Source of the DNA: Diphasiastrum complanatum
Lineage: Eukaryota > Streptophyta > Lycopodiopsida > Lycopodiales > Lycopodiaceae
NCBI GenBank assembly: GCA_029204225.1
Contig: CM055094.1
Coordinates: forward strand, 12,127,742-12,191,741
DNA length: 64,000 nucleotides
Reading direction: 5' to 3'
Below, one piece after another: positions 1-9,437 of this stretch. Below the pieces are notes generated by a model. It searched no databases. It was not told the DNA's origin and saw only the letters and a program-made list of their open reading frames with translations. A program made the position numbers and the translations under genes. Position 1 is the stretch's first letter; the number at the start of each line of letters is the position of its first letter.

Positions 1-503
1 TTTTACTTTGTTGCTAACAATGAGTTGCCATACGTGTGCTTTATGTAAGCCTTATTTGGATAGAATAAAATACATAGACTTTTTTTTTCCTGCATACACA
101 CGATCCATTCTAAAACTACATGTATCAAACTTACAATTGTTATCAGTCATAGATGTTTCAATAGATGTAACGTGACATGTTAACTCACTCGTGATAGGCT
201 ATATTAAAAAAAGATCATTATTTGATAGTCTTATCACTTGCAACTTGAACGGATGCGATAAGAATCAGGACATGGATAAGATATGAAATGTTTTACAACA
301 CAATGTTTTGCACAATCCAATCTTTCAAATGTTTTTGAGTTTATATAAATATGGTTCTCAAACTCAGAGCTTGCCATTCATATCATTGGCATCGATTGAA
401 AAATTTTTAGACACAGAACACTATAGATTTCAAAACATGCAAAGCGATCCATTTGAATGACTGTACATCTTGCTAAAGGACATAACGCCTTGTAGCAAAA
501 CAC

Positions 504-1148
504 ATGATATTCAGAAAGATGACATATTCAAATTTACGATTAAGAGACTCGATGCATGAAAGAAACGACACATCGATATTGAAAACCAAAATATTTGGCT
601 TGTCATTCATGGTTGAAGGAAAATTATTTATCGCTTTAGAAAGTACAATCTTCCCATTTTTGTTTCCATTTGGACATGGATATTACGATGGAAAAATACA
701 TTACATGGACTACATAAAAATGAGAGTTGCTTCGTTATTTGCACCATTTATATTTCCACCATATTTACTTGTGATATATCAAATGAGGCAAACGATTTTG
801 ATCACGAAAAAGGTTCCATCTATTGTGTTACAAAAAGACATAATTGATTTTGTCAAAAGACATCCACATGCAAATGAAGAACAAATTTTCAAAACTATGT
901 TAAAATTTACTTTGCCGCATGAAATCCTTGGAACACCATCATGGCATAGATGGAATTTCAAAGACCTGCTGACAATGGTGAGACATTGGGGCTTGCTAGA
1001 TTTCTTTTTGACATTGACAAGCAATGAAACTACTGAGTTACGATGGTCAAAACTCAAGAAAATAGAAGAACTCGTACAAAAATATAAAACAACTTTGATT
1101 GGAGAAATTGCCCAGTTGAATGTTCAATGTTTTTCATTAAGAAACTAA
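504..1148 (+). pseudogene. Helitron Rep/helicase-like N-terminal fragment
   Basis: A 214-residue open frame resembles the Helitron_like_N region that precedes the rolling-circle nuclease and helicase of Helitron transposons. Visible signs are FPFLFPFGHGYYDG near residue 50 followed by YIKMR, then GLLDFFLTLTSNETTELRW near residue 165, which corresponds to the family block GxPxFFxTLTxxE. The HUH nuclease motif and the whole SF1 helicase domain are absent, so this is a short remnant; a working RepHel protein is usually well over 1,000 residues. The start is only the first ATG of the open frame. Identification rests on motif memory, not on a search. The block is closer to the animal/fungal-style wording of this family than to typical plant Helitrons, which is an impression only. 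Confidence 0.55.
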
Positions 1149-1210
1149 ATTTTTTGCATTCAAAGTTTTTGTTTGATGCAAAAAAAAAAAAAAAAAATCT
1201 GCAGGCACCC

Positions 1211-1235
1211 GCGCGTTCGCGCGCCTACCTACTGG
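1211..1235 (+). other. Candidate Helitron 3' terminus (hairpin plus CTGG)
   Basis: A GC-rich inverted repeat, GCGCGTTCGCGCGC (1211-1224), is followed 7 nt later by CTGG and then T. Helitron 3' ends have a short hairpin followed by CTRR, and insertion is between A and T. It lies 60 bp downstream of the Helitron-like fragment and on the same strand, just after an A-run (about 1180-1197). Spacing is a little shorter than usual and no 5' TC terminus was found. Confidence 0.25.
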
Positions 1236-2389
1236 TTACCTGTACCGTAGCGTCAGGATTTCCGTGCTATTTTTTCCTTGGTAGCCGCTCTAGCCTGCGG
1301 GACTCCCAAGAATCAGCATGTTGGAGGAGCTTTGTTTACCTATTAATAATAACTACTCTTGACAAGTGCCTTAACTTTTGGTTTGTAAAGCTTTCTTGTA
1401 CTTCATAAGCACACTACACCTGAAACTTTTGATGAAGTTTGCAAAGCTAATAAAGCTTTGGTTTCCTGAACGTAAACCAGAAGGTTAAGGCATTGGTTGG
1501 TCAACGTAAACTTCAAATTCTTTGTTGAATGTGATTGAAAGTTGTTTGTACTCCTAAAGTACATTGTAAACTTTGAAACTTTGTTTCAAAGGTTTTAATG
1601 TTTAACTTTTAATTTAAAGGTTATACAAGTTTCCAAAGTTTTAATACTAAGTTATAAAACTTGGTCTCAAAGTTTGTAAATAAACTTTTGGTATATAAAA
1701 GCTATCGTAAACCTTGAATTTGCTTCAACAAAACTTTGAAGAAACGGGAGTAAAAAAAAAAAACAAAAGTACACAATTGTACTTGCAGGTTGTACCTGCT
1801 GTAGGTACAAACCTGTGTACCATTTTTCTTGTTTTTCTTAGCCTCTTTCTTGGGCTTAATCCACCTCTTTGTAATCTTCCACCTGCACACAAAGAAAAAT
1901 GGGTAAATCCTTCATCCTTTTCACTTTTGGAGAAGAAATTTGAACTTTTTTCCTCCACCTCCTCCTCATGAACGTACGGTTGTACCAGCACCTTCTCCTT
2001 TGTCTAAGGACAAGCCTTAGAGGAGATTTAGGTGTATCTTTAGGCCATAAGGCCATGAGGACAAGGCGGTGACCCAAAAGATGGGTGGGGACGTGACCCA
2101 AGTGACCCTTGGGTGAAGTGGCGTAAGGAGGGTGATGGCCATGTGATTTGAGGGTAGGTGGGCCCCATAAGGGGATGCCACTTGTTTTAGGAGCCCATGT
2201 GCTTGCTAGATGGCGACCATAAGGCCCGCCACCCAAAAGGAAAAGAAGTGGGATGGGGGTACAAGCTCCATTTCCATCATTGAGGTGCTTATTGTGGCTT
2301 AGTCTCCTTGAGTAGTGGTCTAAAGTTCTCTAAGTCCTTTTGTTGCAAAGCCCTTGCAATTTTTTCTTTGCCTTCTTCCTTAGAGCGCC
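1236..2389. other. AT-rich non-coding stretch, no gene seen
   Basis: No credible coding region. At 1571-1591 there is a perfect hairpin with 9-bp arms (CTTTGAAAC / GTTTCAAAG) and a 3-nt loop. From about 1400 to 1730 short AAAGCTTT- and AACTTTG-like words recur. The part next to 2390 is the leader of the Ty3 element. I could find neither a primer-binding site nor a copy of the downstream LTR here, so the element's 5' LTR is missing or too diverged to see. Confidence 0.5.
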
Positions 2390-3226
2390 ATGGACCCTAT
2401 TATGCCCTCGGGTGAAGGATCGTCTTCACCACCTCCTCCTCCTGATGTAGACACTAACCAGCTTGTTCAGGCCCTAAATTTGCTACAAAACCAAATTTTA
2501 AAAATGCCGGCCAAGCATGCTGCGACCGAACAAGAGTGGCGTTCTTCAACGCACTCGCGGTCCGTTGGCGTATATCCAATGTTTAATCCAAAAAAAAATT
2601 CGGGTGAAAAGAAAGACCGGCTTCCCGATGTGGTATTGTCGTGGCTAGATCGATGGAATAATCATTTTTCCATGCACGATGCGCCTGATAGTACGAAGAT
2701 CGCTTCTGTTCTCATGTTTTTACGCGGTAAGGCATTTACATGGTGGCAGGATCTAAAGGAGAGAGCTACTGCCCCTTCTACATGGGACGCCTTTCAAGAA
2801 GCCTTTAAAACGGCTTTTCTTTTGGTGTTGGATGACTTTGAGCATTGGCGGCATTTTGCCACCGTGCAGATGGGTATTAGGCCGTTAGATGCCTATATCC
2901 AGGAATTCCAGGAAACTTTGCCCCAATTCACCTCGCGAATCGATCCTATCCTATTGAAGCTACATTTTATTTTGAGGCTTCCAAAGGAATTTCAGCTAGC
3001 AGTGCACCAACCGCAGACAATCGAAGATGCGGTTCGCTTTGCGAAAATCTTCGATGACGCCCATTTTGCCTCTCACAAGGAGCAAGCTTTGCCCAAGGCT
3101 GAACATAAAGAAAAGAAATTTTTCAAGAAGCGGGGCCGAGACAAGACGATGGACACCGGTTTCCAAGGCAGAGAAAAAGCAAAAAGAAATCTGGCGAGCA
3201 ACCTAAATCTTCAAAGCGCTAGGTGA
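2390..3226 (+). pseudogene. Ty3 element 1 Gag
   Basis: This 278-residue frame has the Retrotrans_gag fold signature: FLRGKAFTWWQDLKER near residue 110, then a TWDAFQEAFKTAF block. It would form the capsid shell that packages element RNA. The lysine-rich C-terminus (residues 235-265) is nucleocapsid-like, but no CCHC zinc knuckle is visible. That differs from the second Ty3 element in the window, which retains one. A frame change separates it from the protease downstream. The ATG at 2390 sits just after a pyrimidine-rich leader and is a plausible start. Family assignment is secure; the exact end of the ancestral Gag is not. Confidence 0.8.
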
Positions 3227-3326
3227 TTCTAGTATTTCTTTTGTTGATTTATCCTTTAAGGATGGCACTAGTTGCAAGAATTGTTGTTTTAATACAGCTG
3301 TTTTTGGCCCCCATGATCTCATTCGT

Positions 3327-3665
3327 ATGAATGGAATTGTAGGACGCCAAGCTGTGACTGTTTTGTTTGATGATGGTTCCACACATAACTTCATAAATGC
3401 TAAACTGATGCAAAAGCTCAGGGCGGCTACCGTGCCAAGTAATCACTTGTACGTGGTGAAAATGGCGTCGGGGGAAGATCGACAAGCTTGGGATCAACTT
3501 GTTCCTCAGCTGCCGCTTCAAATTCAAGATTATGTTGAACCGTTAGATTTTCATATTTTGAACTTGGATAGCGTAGACATAATCTTAGGAAAAGAATGGT
3601 TTTATTCTAGGAACGAGTCTTTAAGAAAGGATTATGTTACTCATAGTATTTCCTTTTTTGCATAA
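3327..3665 (+). pseudogene. Ty3 element 1 retropepsin-like protease
   Basis: The frame carries FDDGSTHNFINAKL, the active-site loop of retrotransposon aspartic proteases, followed by the hydrophobic VDIILGKEW block that marks the C-terminal part of the fold. The usual D-[ST]-G is D-D-G here, as in the other Ty3 element of the window. It would process the Gag-Pol precursor. The frame ends at 3663-3665, and the linker to RT continues in another frame (3634-3996, containing [16 protein letters not shown], the conserved spacer before RT). Confidence 0.75.
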
Positions 3666-3999
3666 GGGCTCGTTGGTTGAGCTAAAAGGCGATGTAAATA
3701 AGTCTTTTGATCCTTTGGTTTCTGCTTTAGAAGTTGTAGAATATTTGAAAGATTCTGGTAATAAAGTTTATCTTTGTCTTTCAAAAAATGAAATATATGT
3801 GAATGACCATGCAGTCCAAAGTCTAAATATTGATTTATCGCATTTGCCTTTGAATGTGCCTGTAAATAATCCCTTAGGTGTTAACTCACCTGAAGGAATA
3901 ATACTTAACAAACTTAGGCAAGAATATAGTGATGTTTTTCCTAATAAACTCCATGATGGCCTACCTCCTCAAAGGAGTGTCGACCATCAGATATAGTTG

Positions 4000-4480
4000 C
4001 TTCCTGGAAGCCAACCTGTATCTCTTTTCCATACAGGGTTAGCATCAAGGAAGAGGATGAAATTTCTAAGCAGTTACAACAACTCCTTAGGATGGGCCAT
4101 ATACGGCCTAGTAAGTCCCCTTGGGGAGCACCAATCCTTTTAGTTAGTAAAAAGGATGGCGGCACACATTTGTGTGGTGACTTTAAAAAGTTAAATGACT
4201 TAAACATCAAGAACAGACATCCCTTACCTAGGATGGATGATCTTATGGATCGTCTGAATGGAGCTAAGTATTTCTCCAAGATTGATCTTAGATCAGGTTA
4301 CCATCAGATAAGGATTAGGAACGAAGATGTTCCTAAGACTGGATTTTGATCCAGATATGGCCATTATGAGTTTTTAGTGTTACCTTTTGGACTCACGAAT
4401 GCGCTTGCCACTTTCCAGCAGATGATGAACGATATTCTTCGTCCATATCTAGGAAAGTTTGTGGTGGTGTATTTGGACGA
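4000..4480 (+). pseudogene. Ty3 element 1 reverse transcriptase, first part
   Basis: Conserved RT blocks are readable: [16 protein letters not shown], then [31 protein letters not shown], of which the catalytic aspartate is in the [10 protein letters not shown] segment, then [17 protein letters not shown] and KFVVVYLDE. The YLDD catalytic box is cut after its first aspartate by the 4481-5319 insertion. A stop (TGA, about 4348) and frame changes upstream show that it was already decaying or has decayed since. It would copy element RNA into cDNA in the cytoplasmic particle. Confidence 0.85.
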
Positions 4481-4627
4481 AGAATATAGGCTTAAAATGT
4501 ATCAAAAAATCATGCGTGCGAAGCATACAGTAGATCGTTGGGAAGTTAATTTTGCAAGGAAAATTCATGCAGAATTACAGAATTTTTCGGTTAACTAAAA
4601 AATAAAAATAAAATAAAAATACAGGCC

Positions 4628-4703
<76 letters not shown>

Positions 4704-4865
4704 CAGGAGCGAGCAGGGAGCAGGGGACGGAGGAGAGTGAGGGCAGGAGCGAGCAGAGAGCAAAGGGGAGGAGCGAGCAAGCAGAGGCGCGAGCCGAGCA
4801 GGGAGTGAGCAAGGAGCGAGCAGGAGAGAGAGAGAGAGCGAGAGCGGGGGCGGGAGCGGGGGAGC

Positions 4866-4928
<63 letters not shown>

Positions 4929-5015
4929 TGGCTAGATGTGGGCCATACCCTCTGCCGAACACATGTCATGGTCAGATGTGGGCCATACCCTCTGTTGGAC
5001 ACGTGTTAGTATGGG

Positions 5016-5046
<31 letters not shown>

Positions 5047-5319
5047 GAGAGAGAGGGAGAGGGAGAGAGAGAGAGGGTATGGCCCCTGCATTGACACGTG
5101 TTGCAACGTGACAATGCATGGCCAGACGCGGGCCATACCCTCTGCCGGACACGTGTCAGTATGGCTGAAAAGAAAAATTGACACGTGTCGCACAACATGT
5201 GTTGAAACATGCTGATGTGGCGAGACAGATGTTGTGCACACACTGGCTGGTGGTGTGTACACCGTCTCCGTGTCAAGCGCAAATTCGTGGACTACAATTT
5301 TTTCAAAATTGTGGGAACA
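4481..5319. mobile_element. 839-bp insertion with 11-bp target duplication and GA-rich core
   Basis: The 11-bp word TATTTGGACGA occurs at 4470-4480 and again at 5320-5330, exactly where the YLDD box of RT is interrupted; removing 4481-5330 would leave one copy. That is the footprint of a transposon with a 9-11 bp target duplication (Mutator-like elements make such sizes) or of a filler insertion. The insert has an AT-rich left edge, three long GA runs (about 4630-4702, 4870-4924, 5015-5078) and repeated blocks in which AGAGGGTATGGC pairs with GGCCATACCCTCT, next to GACACGTGT words. No terminal inverted repeats and no transposase were seen, so the class is open. Confidence 0.6.
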
Positions 5320-6140
5320 TATTTGGACGACATATTAATTTATAGTCGGACCCTTGAGGAGCATGAAGAGCATCTTCGTATTGTCTTAGATCTTCTAAGA
5401 CAAGAAAAGCTCTATGCTAAGGAGTCGAAATGTGAGTTCTTTCAAACTAAACTCAAATACCTGGGCCATGTCATATCGGATAAAGGTCTTGAAATCGATT
5501 ATGACAAAGTCCATAAAGTGCGAGAATGGCCTAGACCTTTGACAATTCATGATGTGAATCCTTTTTGGGCTTCACAGGATTCTTTCACAAGTTCATTTTG
5601 GACTATGCCTTAATAGCATTGCCCTTGACAAACGTTCTTAAGGGGGTGAAGAAAAAATGTAGCCGCAGAAAAAGTCCATTGATAACGTGGACGGATGAAA
5701 TGAATGAGAGTTTTGAGACTCTCAAGCACTGTGTTTCTACATCTCCAATTTTGCACATTGTCGATCCTAACCGGCCCTTTGTGGTTGATATGGATGCTAG
5801 CGACTTTGTTGTTGGAGCGGTCCTTTATCGGGACGGTAGACCAGTTGCTTTTGAAAGCAAGAAGCTGGATCCTGCTCAGACTAGGTATTCTACTTATGAG
5901 AAGGAGCTTTTTGCAGTCATTCACGCATCAGAAATCTGGAGGCATTATCTTTATGGTGCCAAATTTACGGTAATGACTGATCACCAATCCCTTAAGTATA
6001 TTTGTGATGCCAAGGACCTTCATGGTTGTAAGGCTAGATGGTCGGAACTCATTCAGAAGTTTGTCTTCGACATTAAGTATCGTAAAGGTACGTCAAACTG
6101 TGTTGTCGATGCCTTGAGCCGGATTGGAGAGATTAATTAG
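5320..6140 (+). pseudogene. Ty3 element 1 RT second part and RNase H
   Basis: YLDDILIYSRTLEEHEEHL resumes the RT palm immediately after the insertion, followed by the thumb and connection. RNase H follows: VVDMDASDFVVGAVL (first acidic residue), FESKKLDPAQTRYSTYEKEL, MTDHQSLKYI and the terminal VVDALSRI. A frame change near 5560 splits the thumb. Typical spacing and all RNase H landmark residues remain recognisable. RNase H would remove the RNA template during cDNA synthesis. Confidence 0.85.
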
Positions 6141-6166
6141 TTATCTTTGCTGAGATCCAATTTGAT

Positions 6167-7426
6167 TTGTATCTTTCACTACGGGATCTTTGTCGAACCG
6201 ATAGGTTTTTTGGTCGCATCTGGCTAGATGTCCTGACGAGAAATTCTAGATCTAGTGATGACCTTGGGATGCAGGATCCCAAGCAATCCCGTAATGATAA
6301 GTTACTTGAAGATTATTCCATAAGGAATGGCCTGCTTTTCCAAAAGGGAAAGGTTTGTGTGTTGGATAGGGAGGACTTGCGGGCCCAAATCCTGCAGCAG
6401 TGTCATGACAACCCTTGTGCTGGTCACCTAGGCATACAGAGGACACTTGACCTTATTAGGCAGAATTTCTTCTGGCCTAAGATGAAAGGTCATGTGGAGG
6501 CATACGTTCAAAGTTGTGAACAATGCCAACAAAACAAAGCAGAAAGACTCAAAGTTGCGGGTCTTCTACATCCCTTAGAAATTCCCAATAAGAAATGGAA
6601 AAGTATTTCAATGGATTTTGTGGTTGGACTCCCTAAAACCAGGAGTGATCGCGATGCCATTTGGGTGGTGGTTGACAGGCTAACCAAGATGGCGCAATTT
6701 ATACCAAGTAAATTAACTGTCAAGGCATCTGAACTAGCCTAGCTTTTCGTCGAAAAGTTGTTCAGATTGTATGGTTTGCCAAATGATATTGTTAGTGATC
6801 GCGACTCCAAGTTCACTGGCAAGTTCTGGCAAGCAGTTTTTTAAAAACTTGAAACAACCCTTAATCTTAAATCTTCGGATCACCCAGAATCTTATGGGCA
6901 GATAGAACGTGTCAACCAGACGTTGAAGGATATGCTTACAACATATGTTTCTCACCGACAGTCTGATTGGGAAAAGTATTTCCCTTTGGTTGAGTTCGCG
7001 CACAATAGTGCTAAGCATTCTGCCACCGGATTCAGTCCTTTTATGCTGATGTATGGCTTTCAGCCGCGTTCTCCAGTTTCGGTCGGACTCAAAGGTCTCA
7101 AGGTGCAAGCTGCAGTAGATTTCCTGCAAGATATGCAAGAAATGCTGCTAGTGGCCAAGGAAAGCATGAAAACCACTTAGGATAGAGCTCAGTTTTATGC
7201 TAACCGCGGTCGTTCACCTTGGGATATTGAGGTCGGAACTTGGGTGTATCTTAAAATCCCTAAAGATTCAAAGGTACTCCGGACGGGAAAATGTCATAAG
7301 CTATCTCCTCGATATAGCGGACCTTATAAGGTTATAAAGAAAATCAACCCAGTCGCATATCAGCTAGATCTTCCGATTGGGGTTGGGGTTCATCCTGTTT
7401 TCCATGTAAGTCGTTTAAAAGAATGA
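6167..7426 (+). pseudogene. Ty3 element 1 integrase
   Basis: The H2C2 zinc-binding module (GHLGIQRTLDLI ... CEQCQQNK) is followed by the catalytic core, with aspartates in SMDFVVGLP and VSDRDSKF and the glutamate in ERVNQTL, so the DDE triad is still legible. The C-terminal GPY-like block is at about 7290-7420 ([12 protein letters not shown] and HPVFHVSRL). The frame never shifts from 6167 to the chromodomain, but it is broken by stops at about 6740 (TAG), 6842 (TAA), 7178 (TAG) and 7424 (TGA). Integrase would insert cDNA into host chromosomes. Confidence 0.85.
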
Positions 7427-7480
7427 CTTAGTAAGAAGGATTTCCTAATTCTGGAAGGTGAACTAGTTGAGCTCGAGGAT

Positions 7481-7669
7481 TTGTCTACCTTTGTGCCTAA
7501 TGTACCTGAAAAAGTTGTTGACGTTCGTCGTCACCAATTAAGAAATCGTTTGGTTTCTGAGTTTCTCGTACGTTGGAAAGGTAAGACAGATGATGAGGAC
7601 ACTTGGGAGAGAGAGGACCATTTAAGACTGAACTTCCCTGGCTTGCTCCCATTAGGAGGAGACTCTTAA
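7481..7669 (+). pseudogene. Ty3 element 1 chromodomain
   Basis: The segment EFLVRWKGKTDDEDTWERE matches the core of retrotransposon chromodomains, which tether integrase to modified chromatin. It is fused in frame to integrase apart from the TGA near 7424 and ends 12 bp before the LTR. This domain is the reason for calling the element a chromovirus; the clade (Tekay, Galadriel, Reina or CRM) cannot be settled by eye. Confidence 0.7.
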
Positions 7670-7681
7670 AGGAGGAGGGAA

Positions 7682-8100
7682 TGTTACGTACCCATAAGAG
7701 TACGCAACAGGAAACTTGAGGTGACGGTCTCAGTTATGGGACGAAAAGTTGATCTGGAGCTATAAGTCTTTTGGGTGCCACATGTCAATGTCTCATTGGC
7801 ACACGATGACTCGTTGTTATGCGCGTCATTGTGCACAACTGCTGCGTGTCATTGGTCATGTGTGACTCCTATGGAGGGAGATGACCCGCCTGGACTATGT
7901 ATATAGAGGTGGATCTCCATGAGCTGGGCATTCATTCTCTTCTGGAGAATGAAGAGCTCTTCCACTGGTGGTCAGGTCAAGACGAGTATCTAGGCCTCAG
8001 GATGTAGGTAGGCGAGGGTCGAGGGTAAGGCATGGTGGTATGGGACACCATGGCTTACATGAGATTCGAGCTTGCTTGATGGTGGTCTATAGCTCCAGTG
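7682..8100 (+). repeat. 3' LTR of Ty3 element 1 (right end uncertain)
   Basis: The LTR begins TGTTACGTACCC directly after the purine tract GGAGGAGGGA (7671-7680), which fits a polypurine tract/LTR junction. A TATA-like stretch is at about 7899-7904. The right boundary is not marked by a recognisable terminal CA plus duplication. No matching 5' LTR was found in the window. Confidence 0.5.
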
Positions 8101-8199
8101 CACGGAGGTGAGGTGGCAGTACCTCTATGGTTGGGTGGTAACGTAGCGTTCGTCACTTGTTTGTGCTTTAGCAATGACCGGCATGACAATGGGGATTCT

Positions 8200-9010
8200 A
8201 ACATCGTCAAAGGATGCAACATTATGGACTCCATTCTTAACGTGGCCGACTATCTTTCTGCTTCCTCCACTCTCGCCTTCATACTTCGCATGATCTCGAT
8301 AAAGCCTTTAATCACATTGGCTAGGATTACATCCTTCACAACTATTCGACATTGGGCATTCCTTAGTCCTTTTGTACCTTACTTCATGCCCTCTTGTACC
8401 TTAGTTCATGCCCTCTACTCTTCTTCTTCCTCATCGCTCCTCTTTAATGGGTGCTGCTCTGTCCCTTTCTTTTCAAAGTGCGATATTCATCAAGGTTGTC
8501 TACTTTCTCGCTTGCGTTTTGCCATTGCCACTGAACCTCTTTTTCATGCTCTTCACCATACGTTTTCCCTTTCTCTTGTCGCCCCTGTCCATTCCATGTT
8601 TGGCCAGCCCGCTCTCGCATCAGTTGTTTGCTGATGATGTCACTCTTTTTTCCCTCTTCTCTATACCACATGTGAGCCACCTCCTTAACATCTTTTCTGA
8701 GTTCCGTTATTGTTTCTCCTCTCGCTTGAATATGGAGAAGTCTGAGCTTCACATCCTTGCTCCTCTTCCCCCTGCTTAGGCATTCGAGTCGTGCCTCATG
8801 GTACTGTCACCCGCCTGCTTGGGTCCCGCTTTGGCCTTCACCTCTCTACTCCTCAATGTTCTGACTGGTTTCTCCAAAGCTTTATTCGCAAGTTGGCCCA
8901 CTAGGATCCTCATTTAATGTCCTTTGCTTCTAGGGTCCTGGTCATTCATCACTCTAGATTAATGTGGCTAGGCCTTCGACCTATAAATGACCGAATCACT
9001 TAGTTGTAAA
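8200..9010 (+). pseudogene. LINE (non-LTR) reverse transcriptase fragment
   Basis: Read across frame changes, this stretch gives DLDKAFNHIG, then IHQGCLLSRLRFAIATEPL, then FADDVTLFS, the three central RT blocks of non-LTR retrotransposons in order, followed by LNMEKSE and a degenerate tail to about 9000 (WLGLRPINDRIT). Neither the endonuclease nor a poly-A tail is seen. It lies between the chromovirus LTR and the 3' end of VPS45. It is a dead fragment; the clade is not assignable by eye. Confidence 0.65.
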
Positions 9011-9437
9011 AGTTGAGCTAGCTCTGGAGCTCAAGTTTAATCCATCATAGCTCCCAGAACTCATTACCTAAAAGTCACTGGTGGTGCTCCTTGGAAAAAT
9101 GTGCACTACCAAAACTACATTGTATTCTGATTGTGATGAGAGGCATTGAATCATAGCAAAACTATTGAGGAAAAATGGGTGAAGCAAAACCTCTATGCAG
9201 ATTACAAGTATTAGGGCAGATGACATATCTGTGAACAATGTACCTTCTACAAAACAATGCTCAAAGTGCTGAAACATATACATTGTGCAGTAATCTAGAC
9301 AGGAAATCCTTCTTCATCATCACACCCCTTTCTTGTACAGCAATCTCTAACTCATAGTTATATGAACCACCACTTGGGCTGCGTCTTTGAAAAGATCAAT
9401 TCAAAGTTGGCCCCTTAAAAGTTGCAAAGACAAGGTA

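Larger units (their letters stand above)
2390..8100 (+). mobile_element. Decayed Ty3/gypsy chromovirus-type LTR retrotransposon
   Basis: Gag, protease, reverse transcriptase, RNase H, integrase and a C-terminal chromodomain occur in that order on the plus strand, which is the Ty3/gypsy order; the chromodomain places it among chromoviruses. Reading frame changes occur between gag, protease and RT, and the RT is split by an 839-bp insertion. From integrase to chromodomain the frame is continuous, broken only by stop codons. The 3' LTR starts at 7682 after a purine tract; its right end near 8100 is not certain. No 5' LTR was recognised. The element cannot move on its own. It is related to the second Ty3 element in the window: both share a GPHDL(I/V)RM block before protease. 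Confidence 0.85.

Noticed and set aside
4591-5282. Long open frames of SL/ER/RE dipeptides on both strands
   Set aside because: They are translations of GA/CT simple repeats in an insertion, without codon bias or homologues.
2390-7670. Deliberate stop-codon readthrough or frameshifting between gag and pol
   Set aside because: Multiple stops, several frame changes and an RT insertion show ordinary decay.
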